NCBI GenBank assembly: GCA_023974075.1
Contig: CM043787.1
Span: 40,552,168-40,616,167, forward strand
Length of the DNA stretch: 64,000 nucleotides
Source: Chaenocephalus aceratus
Taxonomy: Eukaryota > Chordata > Actinopteri > Perciformes > Channichthyidae
Direction of reading: 5' to 3'
Shown: piece after piece, positions 14,401-27,630 of the stretch
Layout of the letters: each line of letters starts with the position of its first letter
How positions within the stretch are numbered: the first letter of the stretch is position 1
The notes under the pieces: generated by a model
Databases searched by the model: none
Seen by the model: the letters and a program-made list of their open reading frames with translations, nothing else
Told to the model about the DNA's origin: nothing
Made by a program: the position numbers and the translations under genes

Positions 14401-16132
14401 ACAGACTGGCCTATGTGTCTGGTAGAGAAGGTCACATGGTGAAAATCCTATCCTATATAAGCCTGAAGCACTACACTCCAGCTCCTGCTCTCATATTCAA
14501 TGTGAGTCTTGCATATTTAATCAGACCCCTTGTACTTTTCAATTTGGTCTTACATCGTCATCTGTCTTTTTTCAACATCTGCATGGTGGTTCACACTGTA
14601 TTGAGTACAGTTTTAAAATGATGTAAGCCTCTTAAAAAACGTTCTGTAATTTTACCAGAAGGCTACATGATTGTTGTATTATTCAAATGTATATAAATAA
14701 TGTATTAACTGTGTTGTTTCCATTCAAGTAAACAATATATTTATCTATTTGGTTTCTCTCTGTTTTAGGGTATTTTGGCTAGCATCTACATTATCCCATC
14801 AGACATCAACACCCTCATTAACTACTTCAGCTTTGCTCAGTGGGGGTTTTATGGTCTGACAGCACTGGCTCTCATTGTCATGCGTTACACCAGGAAGGAG
14901 CTGCACAGACCAGTGAAGGTGAGGCTTAAAGTGTTTTAGGATATCTTTTTAACCCTCCTGTTGTCTTCGGGTTAAATCTGACCAATTTACTACTTTCATC
15001 AATCATAACTTTTTTGTTTTACATTCGATTGCATTAAGGCTTTATGATATCCTTCAGAGTAGACATATACACGTCATATTGAACATATACAATTGTTGAC
15101 CACCACCTTCATTACATTGTGGATGATTTAGTCAACTTTGTAACACCCATGGTGTTCCCGGTCCGCCATAAAGAAAAGGAATAAGTAACCATCCGGATCA
15201 GATGAAACACACACACACACACACACACGCACGCATGCACGCACGCACGCGCGCACGCACGCGCGCACGCACGCGTTATTTTAACGTGAATTTGGGACGA
15301 ATAAAAAATATACCTAGAGAATTGAACAAAAAAGATCCAATGTATAATACTTCTCATATTTACTGGGAATTTCAAATACCAGGCCCAAGAATAAAGACAA
15401 AGTCTGCATTTTATTGAGATAGTTTTGTAAATACTTCTCAATAGCGTGTTGAATACATCATGTATGGAGGTTCAGAACAACTTTTGCATGGCTTTTTTTT
15501 TTATCTCAACCCTGTGCAAAAGATCCTAGTTTGGAATTTTCTATTATAAATTTTAAAAAACTTGGTTGATTTTTGTTTTTCATAGGCTAAACATGTATTA
15601 TGAAAGTGACCATTCGAAGCTATATATTTTAGGGGAAATAAACCTCTATTTAGCAAAACTTTTCAATTATGCCAGTAATATTCAATCTTTATAAGGGAGT
15701 TCAGTTGGGTTTCACAGGGCTTAGAAGTACAGGTTAAGACTATAGAGTGGACCTTGTGTAATTTTGTGATTACTTGTAGGTGCCGATTTTCATGGCAGGC
15801 CTAATGGTGCTGGTGTCCTGCTACTTAGTCCTGGCACCCATCATTGATAAGCCAGACCTGGAGTACCTCTATTGTACTATCTTCATCGTCAGTGGACTTT
15901 TCCTCTACTACCCTTTCGTCCACCGGAAGGTCAACTGGGCACGCAAAATCATGAGTAAGTTGACTTTTTACAGACTCATCATTTCATGACCATCAGTTTA
16001 GCCTAAACAACAACCAAATGCAATTCCGTTTTTATGTTGTTCTGATGTCATTTAAACCTCCATTCAACTGCAGGACCCATCACCATGCATCTCCAGCTGC
16101 TGATGGAAGTAGTTCCTCCAGAGAAAACTTAA
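5419..16132 (+). CDS. slc7a9: b(0,+)-type amino acid transporter 1 (SLC7A9), 12 coding exons
   Basis: Light chain of the apical heteromeric transporter that takes up cystine and dibasic amino acids in kidney and gut in exchange for neutral ones; it pairs with rBAT (SLC3A1). Coding exons: 5419-5535, 7115-7262, 8685-8927, 9196-9321, 9414-9513, 13306-13350, 13491-13614, 14071-14174, 14405-14501, 14769-14918, 15780-15954, 16074-16132. All junctions are GT-AG and in phase, giving 1488 nt (495 aa; human is 487). Visible features: TM1 'GTMIGSGIF' substrate motif, '[10 protein letters not shown]', the extracellular 'FYPGCTPP' cysteine expected to make the disulfide to rBAT, '[15 protein letters not shown]', and the C-terminal '[15 protein letters not shown]'. 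The start follows an acceptor-like ag at 5408-5409, so a 5' UTR exon probably lies upstream; I could not locate it. No frameshift or stop. Intron 5 is expanded by transposons. Confidence 0.95.
5536..7114 (+). other. slc7a9: slc7a9 intron 1
   Basis: Donor gtaagt at 5536 and acceptor cag at 7112-7114. No coding segment or recognisable repeat inside. Confidence 0.8.
7263..8684 (+). other. slc7a9: slc7a9 intron 2
   Basis: Donor gtgaga, acceptor ttacag. AT-rich, no coding segment seen. Confidence 0.8.
10827..13167 (+). mobile_element. hAT-like element with 8-bp TSD, in slc7a9 intron 5, split by an L2-type LINE
   Basis: The left end is CAGGGCCGGCCCTTGGCACT and the right end reads as its inverse ('...gggccggccctg'). 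The direct 8-bp flanks CATGCACA (10819-10826 and 13168-13175) are identical, the target-duplication length of hAT transposons. Terminal 'gcctagggcgcc' / 'cgcctagggcacc' blocks extend the inverted repeat. No hAT transposase is left; the interior is non-coding plus the nested LINE at about 11495-12885. A second, right-truncated copy lies at about 36112-37018. Confidence 0.88.
11418..12885 (+). mobile_element. L2-type LINE, 5'-truncated, nested in the hAT
   Basis: A 413-codon open frame (11418-12659) encodes the RT and C-terminal part of an L2-clade non-LTR retrotransposon. It has '[18 protein letters not shown]', '[13 protein letters not shown]', the catalytic 'YADDTQIY', '[12 protein letters not shown]' and the terminal '[10 protein letters not shown]'. 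The endonuclease half is missing, consistent with 5' truncation. The 3' end shows the family's short repeats ('cttgccttgccttgcc', about 12862-12880). The first ~25 codons of the frame are hAT sequence, not LINE. The uninterrupted RT frame suggests a fairly recent insertion. Confidence 0.9.
15207..15275. repeat. (CA)n/(CGCA)n alternating purine-pyrimidine tract
   Basis: A CA run that changes to CACG/CGCG repeats in slc7a9 intron 10. Strict purine-pyrimidine alternation throughout. Confidence 0.95.
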
Positions 16133-16392
16133 TAAGAAGAGACAGAATTAACAACGAGCTCAACTTCTGCTGTTTGTCATGAAACATGTTAAGGCTGTTA
16201 TTTTTGAAGCAGCTATGCACTTTCAACCCAGAGTGGATCATAACTAAACAATCACAGCTGACCTCTGTTGTACGGCTGCTTTACAACACTAACAGGAGGT
16301 GAGCGGTGATCATGAACCTGCTTACAGGTGTAACATGAAATCATGGGTCAGAATTTGACCATATTCTCATGATGCCTCTCTCCACATGAACA

Positions 16393-16431
16393 AATAAATC
16401 ACTGACAAAGTCTTTTTTTAACATAAATAAA
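16393..16431 (+). promoter_or_regulatory. slc7a9: Candidate slc7a9 polyadenylation signals
   Basis: AATAAA at 16393-16398 and again at 16426-16431, about 260-300 nt after the slc7a9 stop codon. The position fits a short 3' UTR. Confidence 0.6.
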
Positions 16432-16439
16432 CAGCATCA

Positions 16440-18580
16440 ATCATTTAGTAGCTGTGTTTTCTTCATGTAGGTAATGTAGAATACACTTTCTCTTGGCAAA
16501 AGATCACTTGATTTAGAACTACTACAGGATTTAAATATGCATGAACTGCTCCTGCGGTTGTTAACTGAAACGAACATGGTTTAAAAATACTCTCACTTTT
16601 AAGTGCTGCATTGTGCTAGCTGGTGTTTATTAAATGTATTAATCGTGTTGCATAAACTGGACATGCAGTCAAGCAAATATTCCTACTGTGTTTTACTAAC
16701 CTGAGCTCAGTGTGCTTTGTGAAGCTGTATGTACTCTGTCAAGTATGAACTCACAAAGTATGGATACCAGGTATGTTTTGTTACGGAATATTATGGAATA
16801 TACAGTATTATGAACATCATCATGTAGACTTATAAAAGGGTAACTACCTTTGGCTGATTATGTATACGGCCACAGTTCTGAGTAAGAGGGATACGATTTG
16901 TGATGACCGAGGTCTCAATTGTCCACCAGATGTCAGCACAGCATTGTTAAACAGAACAGTAAAGGCATGGCGTGTCTCTGTGCTATCGTTATGATACAGT
17001 AGTAATATATTATGCATTAACGCATGAATATTTAATATTTCCAATAATATGTAATATGACTTTGATGTCATTGTGAGTAATAGTAGTCAAAGGGTGAAGA
17101 TGGGGACCACTATAGTCCTTACTGTCGCGATATGTGAACACCATACCTAGGACGGCATGAGGAAATGTAAGTAAAAGTGCCATGCCCTGGCCATACATTG
17201 TAGGTTAATGCTGTGTTCAAAATCACAGATAGATTCATTTTTACTATGTACTGCAGCTGCACTGACAGAGAACGTTACTGTAATGGTTCATGCATATGGA
17301 TATGACAAACTACGTTGTCATATAGAGTAAATTGCTAGTATATCAAGAAAAGCTTGCATAAAGTAAAATGTGACTACATGCTGTACGACATACTGGTATT
17401 TTACCAGTTTTGGTACTTTGTTTTGGGAAATTCTCAATCTTTTTCTCACATACACTGTAAAGTACGAGTTGTTTCATAAACAAAAACTGCATTTGGTCTT
17501 TATTGCCCTCTAGTGGCACACAGTCTTTCCACACAAAGTACATATTTTATATGAAATCCAGTGGTGTAAAAGTGAAGAATTTCTCCAGTGGGTGCCACTT
17601 AATCCACATCCACTCAATCCAGCTGTGCTGAATGAGAGAAAATGTTCATGGACTCTGCTCAGCATCCTCTGCCAAATTAGGTCGGAACTGTTTTAGAGAA
17701 ACAGCATGTTGGTTACCTGGCCTGTGGCATTTGGCTCCTTTTAGACATGCATGGTGAAGAATGCAGAATCAAGTCAACTGGTCACAAAAACACTGATTAT
17801 TTGTTAACAAGTTGCAGGACTGTCTTGAAAAGGGCCAGCTCAAAGATATAATTGTGATTCCATTTATTTAAAATAGCTGCAGCATAAATGCCTTGACTTA
17901 CTTTAATATCTCATCCTGCTATGTTTTTTGTGCTTTTTTGAAATGTTGCAATGAACAGAGAGCAGGTTTTCATTGTGTTTCATCCCTCTATAATGGGCAC
18001 TGGGTCCCAGGATCAATGAAACCACAGTTTTAATTTTGGACACAAAAACAAAAAAGTAAAAAAAAAACTCTGAATTTACAGAAAGAGAGCCTTGTTGCAT
18101 GTTTTGGTGTTGGTGCTTTTAAGATGATGAAAGATAATTCCCTATTTATTGTCAGGGGAGTTCAGGGATTAGATCACATTCAATAATTAGTCAAGTACGT
18201 TTTTTGTAGTTGTGACTATTCATGTTCACAGATAAACTCAGTAGATCACAGGGAAGTGTGAATTGTGGCTGTGTGGGATATGTGGGTGAATGTTCATGAA
18301 TGACTCAGTGTGCCTGACAGTAGGAGGCATCATTCATCCGGCTGCTGATTGTGTGGTGTCGGGCAGAGGAAGCAGTTTACTGCTCGATTAATCAGATGCA
18401 TACAGATTGTGTATAAATAGTTTCACAATGTCAGGAAAAAACACACAAATCTATTTTGATAGGTTGTTGCTTTGGATCAGTGGTAGAAAAAGTACAGAAA
18501 GTTATAAAAAAACTAAATCATACATTACAAATAAATTCAAGCATTCAAAATCCTACTCAAGTAGGTGAAGAAATGTCATC
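16440..18580. other. Intergenic, no gene seen
   Basis: Only short ORFs without motif or splice support. No repeat that I can name. Confidence 0.5.
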
Positions 18581-18584
18581 AGAA

Positions 18585-18781
18585 AGACGACTTACAGTAC
18601 ATTACATGATAGACACTTTTATCCAAAGCGACTCAATACTGTGGGCAATTCCCACAGGAGCAATTTGGGGTAAAGTGTCTTGCCCAGAGACACAACGACA
18701 TGCTGACTGCAGTGGGGTTTGAACCTGTGCTCCCCTAATCCGAACACAAACGCACTAGTCCACTGCGCTAACAGCCTCCCT
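18585..18781 (-). repeat. tRNA-derived SINE, minus strand
   Basis: On the minus strand the head reads 'gttagcgcagtgg', matching a Pol III A box (TRGCNNAGYNGG). About 40 nt further comes 'ggttcaaacccc', matching a B box (GGTTCRANNCC). The body then continues through 'cactgcagtcagcatgtcg' into the shared SINE tail ('gtcgctttggataaaagtg'). It is not a functional tRNA: no cloverleaf is retained. Confidence 0.75.
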
Positions 18782-18789
18782 AGTACCAA

Positions 18790-21700
18790 GAGCAAAGAAT
18801 AAAATAATTATTCATTAATTGTTTGGAATATGTGGTTTATAAAATATGGTATAATTTCACCTCACGCTGTTGTTTAAACTACTGGTTGAACCTTAACAAA
18901 TCTGTTGTATGTTATAAGATAATCATATAAATTGTTTAAATATTCAAAAATATTAGTCTGTAGAGTCACTTGTGACTATATCTGCCAAATAAATGTAAAG
19001 TAAAAAGCACAATATTGCCCAGTAAAACAAAGTATCAAAAGTGAGTGAGAGTGATATGAGATAAGAGCTTCTTTTTATTCAACATTTCCGTGTTACATTA
19101 AATAATAGGGGGGGGGGGGGGGCATGGGCTCATTGTACTATATATAAATATAATTGCACATGATACACGCAGGAAGTTCCACAGAACGGTATGTCATGTT
19201 ATAAGTGGCGGTGAGTGATGCTGACATACACAGTAAGTGTCATATGAAGTGACTTGTCACTGTCTGTGACTGAAGGAGCTGCTTAAGGCCCCCACAGTCT
19301 CAGGGGGTGAGAGGTTTCGTCCATGATTGACGTCAGCTTGACTAACATCCTCATCCCACCCACCTATGCAATCTATTAAGCAGTCCAAGATGGAACTAGT
19401 CCTCTTAACCAGTTTATTGAATCTTTTCCTGTCCTTTCTGTCTTAGTGAGGAAGTCTATCACTATCTCTTTGTCTTTCAGGTGTTTCAGTGATGGTGATT
19501 GGCCTCTTACTAGTCCCAAAAGTACCCTAATGGCATCCAATTATTGACGTACAAGTACTGTACCTGAAATTCGTACTCAAAGTCCGCCAACGTGGTAACA
19601 TATTTTTTAGATAGTATCCCAAAAATGGAATGCTCTTTCTCTGTCATTGTGAACTCGACTCACCCGCCGGTAGCAAAGTTCAGGAGCAAAAAGTCTGTTG
19701 TGCAATGAAATACCCGATAATCAGATGTATCAAACAGGAAAAGGACATAACAAAAACGATAACCTGCAGCCCAATCCTGAATGCACACAATCTCAACATA
19801 TACCCTTTTTCAGACAATATATATTTATTTCAAAACGTTCCTAAAATGAGATGAACTGGTCATGTAAGCTGGCTCTGATATATTCAAGTTCAATGGATTC
19901 CTGTTTATAATACATTATAGCTAATCAAACTTTGCATTAGTGGAGTGGGAAATTGATTGAACATTAATATATGCTAAATATTCTGATGAAGGTGAATGTG
20001 CACTAGACACACACTTTCTGCACATATGCATGCAGCCTTGAATGGACGCACACATGCACTTACAGTACACTCAAATCCTCTTAATGGATAGACAGCTCTG
20101 ATGAGCCCTCATCTACATCTTATTATCATTACATTACTGCACTTTTCCAATCAGTTACTGCATTAGCATTTTGAAAAGAACTACGCAATCATTCAGCGAC
20201 CTTTTCCAAAACTGATTCATAGTGTGTCACTGATGAACATATGCTATAAATGAAATCTGCACTGTTCTGATTGTTTTTGAATTATTATAAATAATGCGTC
20301 AAGACCTCAGTAAAGTATTGAACCTGCACAAGTTTGGATTTGATATTTCTTGTACTATAGCTCATGGTTTATTTGTCATCCATTTGACTTACCCACTGTT
20401 TTGCTCCACTGAGAATTCAGCAATATTAAACTTATTGGTTAGAAAAACCTATAATTTCAGAGTCAAACTGTAAATATACTCAGCTTTGGCACCTGAGGGC
20501 AGAGAACATTGAGTCACAGTGAGAAATACAATTCCTGCTGAGCCCATACAGTGGGGGGAAAGAACCAAGTGACACTTCATGCAGAGCAGTCTGTTTTGTC
20601 AACATGACCTGTTTTCCTCCATTGGAGGGCACACTTGAATAAGCAGTGGCAGTGAAGTGAGCCAGAGCCGTGTCATGTACACTGTGATCCTTTTACAGGA
20701 GAGGATCCACATCCCATCTTCCCCCAGACACATTCCCCAGATTTGTAGCTCACCCCCACCTGGCACTGCTCCCAGACATTTTCTGGCATTGACTTTAGTG
20801 TTAAGAACATTATGAAAAAATGCTTTTCATTTGAATTATTATGTTTCAAATGACTGTTCTCTCACAAATGTCTCATTAATAACTGTGTTTGACAGCCTCT
20901 CTTGCCGCTCTGAATGCCTGTTTGTCTCCCTTTTTCAAGCTGGCCTCGTGCTCATTTTCTTAAAGAGAGATTACTGTATGTCATGTTTGCTGAATAACAT
21001 CACTTGTGGCATTTATGGGATAATGTCGATTGCTAAAATCTAGTGTAACAGTATCAAAAGTAGGAAATGGAAACTTGTTATTTTCAGTCACAGTCATTTT
21101 TATCTGAAGTTTGCGAACAGTAGCTAAGCTGTACGCTGCTGATCCAGAACCTATTTAGGCTGAAGCACAGCACAGTGTTTTATTGCCTATAAATGTAGCA
21201 TTTAATTTGTGAGAAGATGAATGTGTCCTTTAGTGTTGCAAAAGTCACATAGTGGTGCTTTAATTTACAGTATTGTGTCGGAGAACCGCCCAAAAAGGCC
21301 ACATATTTATTTTATCCATGTATGATTCATTAATGTATCAACTTGGCCCTCTGAGCTGCCCTGTCTCTTTCTTTTCTCTTGTACGTTTACGGGGGTTTTA
21401 CAGTAAATATAAATTCATTAGCGAATTAATCACAACAGAAACCGAATTTCAGATGAACGTTTTTTGTCCATGCTTGCTGTGCATCCGTTTAATTTCTGTT
21501 TGCTATACATCTCTTTCACTGTCTTACTCACCCTCAGCCTGTTTCTCCCCATCACACCCTGTCTCTTTGCACTCTCTCACACTTCCTCTTCCTTTCTCCT
21601 GCCAGGATTTTCTCCGTATTCCCTTTGATCTTCCTCCTCCTCTCCTCTCCTCTCCTTGCCCTGTTAAGGCTCTTCACTAACTTGAATTGAGCAACTTAGA

Positions 21701-24700
21701 GATCAGTGGCTGATGCTATCATAAACAGTCTTTAATATAAGTAGAGTTATTTGCATGTTTTTGTGTATACATACCAAATTTGTATGCACACATATGCACG
21801 GCTGTGATGTCAGGGATCGGGAGCGGAATTGAAATAAATATATAAAAAGTGCTGCTTGCTAATTGTGTTGCTGTGCATGCTCCGCTCTTGCACCCGCTGT
21901 AGTTTCTGGCTGTTTAGCGGCCCTTTGATCAGAAGATAGTGAGATGGTAGGGAGGCTAGTTAGGCAGGCTCCCCCGCATGATGTACGGGTGGCTCCACTA
22001 CACATTCTGCTAACAGTGGGAGGCTGGAATATGTGTGTGTGTTTAAGAGTGAAAGAGAGACAGAAAGAGAGGGAAGAAAAAGAGGCAGGCAGAGGTAAAG
22101 ACAGATGTTTTTGGTGAAAGAGATGAAAGAAGAGTCGATTAGAAAGAGAGAGTAAGACAATGAGAGGGAGTGCAAACAGCTTTTACTGGCTGCCTGGCAG
22201 GGTCCTCTCTGATGTGAATCCAGCCTGTGTGTACTTCTGAACATTGCTGCTTCACAGTCGCGTCTTGTCAAACGTGGTTTTCCTTATCTGTCAATGAGCA
22301 TTTGGGCAACTCATATTTATAAAAAAAGCATGTGTACTTATCATCATCCGCGTTGAATCTACACACAGCAAGTGCAATACATTACACCACATTGCCAAAT
22401 GTTTTTGCGAAAAAGCGAGAGGAATGATAAAAAGGACCGAGCTTGAATCATAATAAAAAGCAGGCAAAATCAGCTGTCTTCCACTCTAGTTTTTCTTTTC
22501 AACCGACAGGATTGATATGCCATTTAGTTTTTATGGAATATAACTAGAACCTGGCCATCAGGATGTTTCACTCTCAGATATACTGAAGAGCAAATATCCA
22601 AAGTCCAAATAGCCCTCTTATTCAAATCAATAATGCTGTTTTCACACTTAACTGACTAATAGGTAATCCGGTTTTCTGATATTCTCCCCAGAGCAAATCT
22701 ACAAGCTGTGACATGTTGCTTGTCCTCCAGTCAATAACACCCAGCCTGCCTATCTAGGCATGGCATTAAAAGATAAGACAGACTCTTATTTATGGACAAA
22801 TGTGTTCACATAGATTTCCCATACAATCCATCTTGTTGCAGAGAGGCTGCCTCTCATCTTAGGATCCATGAATCAACTGTCTTTATCGACACATGGAATA
22901 ATGCGAGTGCAGCTGGGTTTCGAGCATGCTCAGAGCAGGCTATGATTTGTTACTATAAATAAAGATATTATATTTGTAACACTGGGGCTGGATGGAGAAG
23001 TAACACCTTGGATAGAGATTAGGCCATACTGAGTTAGTCCCAACATAAATAAAATGTACTGCAAAACCACCCCACCTTTTCACCTTTAACATAAACAGGA
23101 TTGTGTCTCGCAGATTATCAGAACTTCTGCTTCTTTGATGTGAGCCATGGAGAAATGAATTTGGGAGCTGCCCTTATGGCAGAAACTCTCTTTAGAGAGA
23201 AGGTCTTCCAGGAGAAGTTGCTATATCAAAGACGTTTTTTCACAGCAATTTCACAGAGCTGTAGTGCTGTCCCTTAGTGTGAGGAACAAAGCCTGCAACA
23301 TATCCCTAGCCATGTCCCTTAGTGAATAGGAGAAGGGTCAAGAGCCTGTCCAGTTTTCCCTCTCATGCTAGATCTAAAATATAATACAGGTCTTCACATA
23401 CATATTAAAGATATCACACATGACAAGTGATACAACACCCAACATGTGATTACACTATTCCTGGTTTCTTCAGCGAGCTGAATTTACTTACCCGTGATTG
23501 ATCCAGTGTCTAATTAATTCCTTAAGTTCTTGTGTTTATAGCAGGGGAGAGGAGAGAGGGTATGGTATGTTAGGAGAGGGGATCTGTCTTTGAAGTGGTG
23601 TTCTGAAAGTCTCTAGAGGACAACCAAGCCCGAGGCTGGACTCAGGCTGTGGGGAGAAGCAACAACCACTTCTCCACTGTGGGGCCAAAGTCTTACCATG
23701 GCAATATACACCGAATTACTGCTGTTATCTGTTTATTTGTAAGAATATACCCTCAGAAATGCAATGTCTTTAGGTGGAAAGAGGTTAATAGAAAACATAT
23801 GTGATTGAGATCAAGATGCAAACAACAGCTAAGCCTTTGCATTGTTTGGCCCTGCACTGGAATTTGGGCTCTTAGCGCCACTGAAAAATTAGACTCTGCA
23901 ATCCTCTGCGGTACACCCCTCCCTGTGCCTATAGCTAATGATGAACTATCAGCTATCTATCTTCATTCCACCCAGGGCCCACTTGTCCTTCCCTGCAGAC
24001 AGAAGCTGCTTCTTGGCAGGTCTTGCTGAGGGGAATCCAAACCTCCTGGCACTAAAGTAAAGTGTTGCATTCTTGTGAAAGTCATTTTGAGGTGAAAAAC
24101 AGGATTCATTGATGCTATTTCTGTTGCCGCAGACAGCACCATCAATATCTGTGAACATGAAACAGCCCTCATTCCCAAGCTACAAAACAGACAGCTGTAA
24201 TCATCTGTGATGTCTGCTAAATACCAAATCTAAGTTTCTTCAGTCATAACAAGCTGCAGATGTTTTGAGGAGTAAATGATTGTCTCACGTGTATTGATTG
24301 AGAATGATTTTAAGCAGCAATTTCGTGACCTATTGTATAAAACATACTCTTTTCAAAATTGATGTTTCATAATTCAATTTGAAAAGCCATCAATTCTGTG
24401 GTGTGTACATTTGGGGGTGGTTTAGTGTTAGACAAACATGCCTGCATTTGGCATTACCTGAAAAAGAGTAAATTCACATTCAAAATATTGTGTGTATTTT
24501 CTTTTTGTATTATTAGTCATTAGGCAGATTAAAATGCATTGTTACTAACAGTAGGATTTTTAACTTGTCAACATAGAAGAGCATAGGTGCATAGGTGCTC
24601 TGTTGTATTTAGAGCCTTTTATAAAGACATGTCAGTGAGCAAGCATGAACAATGCCAGGGCCATTGAAACAGCACATGCTGATGTTTAGCATGTGACATG

Positions 24701-24800
24701 TTTTATGTAAGCAGGCTGTTAGTATAGTACAGGCTTAGAAGTGTTTTCAATGTATCTTTTGGAAATTGTTACCTGTGATGTTATTGCTCAATTACATTTC
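18790..24800. other. Intergenic, no gene seen
   Basis: About 6 kb without a supportable exon. It contains a poly-G run at about 19109-19122 and a purine-rich GA tract at about 22040-22170. Conserved non-coding elements could be present but cannot be recognised from one sequence. Confidence 0.5.
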
Positions 24801-24829
24801 AAGAATGAACACTAGTTATTGGTATTCTT

Positions 24830-25110
24830 CCTTGTTGAATGATGATACTTGATAAACGGATGCCAAATTTCAAGGCCATTCATCCAACAGTTGTCAAGTT
24901 GTTTTTACTCTGCAGAGTAATAAATTGTTGGACAAACAGACTGAAGGACATCCCATTCGACCGGCTGAGCCAACATTGACATCCTAGTTCCAACAAGGAA
25001 GAGCCAAAGATCAATTAATAAACCAAAAACATTCCTTCTGGAAGAGACTCTGCTTTGTGTTAATGTGGGTGTATACATTAAATATCCCACATAAATCCGA
25101 AAAATTCACT
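24830..25110. repeat. Interspersed repeat fragment (family not named)
   Basis: 'gccaaatttcaaggccattcatccaacagttgt...' followed by 'ggacaaacagactgaaggac' resembles a common teleost dispersed repeat. Ends were not found. Confidence 0.35.
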
Positions 25111-26099
25111 AAGTGTTGAGGCCAACATTGACCACCCAAAGCACAGTTAGGAGCACGTTTCAGGCAATGACACTATTTTGGGTCCCTAACATTCATTGAG
25201 CTATGGGACTCCCCCCCGCCCCCACTCGCTGAGTCGAATGGTAGGTGACATCAATGGTCTACACATTTTCAATAAGAAGTTACAGATTTTTGAAATTGTT
25301 GCAGATTTTGCTTTTTTAAAGGACGTTGAATTGAATGGGCTAGGTCTCGATTTTCTTGGGAAATACCAAAGATCACCAAAAATATTGGAGTTTGACCCCT
25401 GTAAAAAAATGTTTTTTTGTTTTGTTTTGTCATTTATCAAAATATATCTATTCCGACTTACTTTTTGACGCTGAATCCAACAACGGTGCCAGTCTCGAAG
25501 CTGTACGACCCCTAGTGGCCAAGATAATCATAAATAACTGTCTCAAAGGCTTGGAAAAATATTTTTTCAAAATCAAACACCATATTCTGGGTCAGCGCAC
25601 TGCCCGGAACGTGCCCATATAACTTTCGTCACACACGGCCTTACGGTTCTGCTTAATTGGCTGGGGTCAAGGGGCTTTCCATTTTGCGTTATATCTCGAT
25701 GTTATCCTGTCACGCATTAACGCGTTAATAACGCGTTAACGCAAAAAATAATTAACGCCACAAATTATTTTAACGCGATTAACGCATGTGTATTTTTTTC
25801 CTCGGCCGCCCCGTAGTTTCAGAGCGCATCGAGTTTAAAATACCATCTACAAGCTGATGCTGACAGCCCCGCTCCTGCCGCCTGCTTGTGGCAGACCACA
25901 CTTCCACACTCACCGGCAGGCACCGACTGGCTATTGGGAGGACCGGGAGGGTGTGTGTATGTGTGGCACGAGCGAGCGAGAGAGAGACCTTACGTGCATT
26001 GTTGTTATTAGCATCTGGTGCTAGCTAGCTGCGCTAACGGATAGAAGGAGCTGTTTAAATGAAAACAGAGGAGCGACATTTCGCCACAACTGCGCCGAG

Positions 26100-26360
<261 letters not shown>

Positions 26361-26669
26361 ATTTGTATTGTATTATTGTATGAGAGAGGTTCCAGGTTGA
26401 ATTGAGGCGAATATTTGTAATGTTCAGAGGTTGTTGTGTTTAATATTCATGAGAATATTTGTCATTGTTCAAATGATAATAAACATTAGCATAAAGCATA
26501 TTTGTCCACTCATATGTTGATAACAGTATTAAAAACTTGAAAAATATTCCTCTAAGGTACATTTATAATATAATGTGCGATTAATTTGCGATTAATCGCG
26601 ATTAACTATGGACAATCATGCGATTAATCGCGATTAAATATTTTAATCGACTGACAGCCCTAATAGGAA

Positions 26670-26880
26670 CATATGCCAATATATGCAGAATATATGCTGC
26701 ATATATGCCATATTCAGGTTCATATATGTGGATTAATAGGAGATATATGTCTTATATAGCTTATATATTTCCACATATATGCCAAGTCAGGTTCATATAT
26801 TTGCATATATCTCCTACATAATGCCTCATATATAGCTCATATATCTGTCTTTTTGCATATGTCATACAGAATGCCTACAT
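26670..26880. repeat. CATATATG-rich repeat cluster
   Basis: Irregular array of 'catatatgcc', 'ttcatatatgtgg' and 'catatatctcctac' words. A similar cluster lies at 32245-32335. Confidence 0.6.
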
Positions 26881-27065
26881 ATAGGTCTTTGCAAGGTAAT
26901 GTGGTAAGTGTTTGATTACGGTATGTTTTATTGTATGAAGCAACATTTTTAGTTTAGTTATTTCACCCAGGACCGGAACCGGATGTTTATATCCGCTCGA
27001 CGTCAGCTGATCAGTTTAAGATTAGTAAATTATAAAATATTTGATGATTGTACATTATTGTTAAA

Positions 27066-27300
27066 AAGTTAACGCGTTAATAACGCGTTTTTTTAACGCC
27101 ACTAATTATTTTAACGCGATTAACGCATTCATATTTTTTTTCCTCGGCCTCCCCGTAGTTTCAGAGCGCACCTGCCTTGTATAGTCCGGTTGAATCGAAC
27201 CCTGGTGCGTTTAGCCGCTTGGTGTGGTTCATTTGGGTCGGTGTAAACGCAGTCCGAGACCTCTTAAGTGAACTAAACAACCGGACTCTGGTCCGCTACA
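27066..27300. repeat. Partial hAT end plus unnamed GC-rich repeat
   Basis: 27066-27180 repeats the 'ttaacgcgttaataacgcg...' and 'cctcggcctccccgtagtttcagagcgca' text of 25720-25830. 27180-27300 continues as a GC-rich dispersed repeat that I cannot name. Confidence 0.55.
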
Positions 27301-27304
27301 ATAG

Positions 27305-27630
27305 GTGGTCTCGGAGCGCTTGAAGAAGATGAAGGAGGAGGACCTGCACCAGCTTCACCATCGGCACCCTGGCTTGAAGATCATGCTCTCCCAGAGGCGC
27401 CGGTGCAGGGCTGGTGCAAATCCTGTCAAAATTGACAAAGCCCGGAAGTTTGTTAATAGTGTTATGGCTACTTTTGTTCATAGCCTAAATGGTGCCATTG
27501 TTGACCACTCCAACATTAGACATGACAGTCCTGGGCTGTTTTTGCGAGATGGAGTTCACCCCTAGGGGAAATGATATTTTTTTAAAGTCACTAGCCAATT
27601 GCCTGAAAGACCACCTCCAAAGACTGTGAA
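27305..27630 (+). pseudogene. SGNH-hydrolase-like C-terminal fragment
   Basis: An 86-codon frame ends '...FVNSVMATFVHSL...IVDHSNIR...GLFLRDGVHP' and stops. In the next frame the text continues 'GNDIFLKSLANCLKDHLQRL' before another stop. The 'LF..DGVHPS..G' end is typical of SGNH/GDSL-type domains carried by some fish retroelements. A one-codon stop and a frame change separate the two parts. Family assignment is tentative. An AATAAA at about 27931 lies downstream. Confidence 0.4.

Noticed and set aside
18585..18781. tRNA gene on the minus strand
   Set aside because: A and B boxes are present, but there is no cloverleaf or anticodon stem; the body is a SINE shared with 3.5 kb.
16440..24800. 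Additional genes between slc7a9 and the THAP locus
   Set aside because: No ORF with motif, splice phase or polyadenylation support could be assembled.
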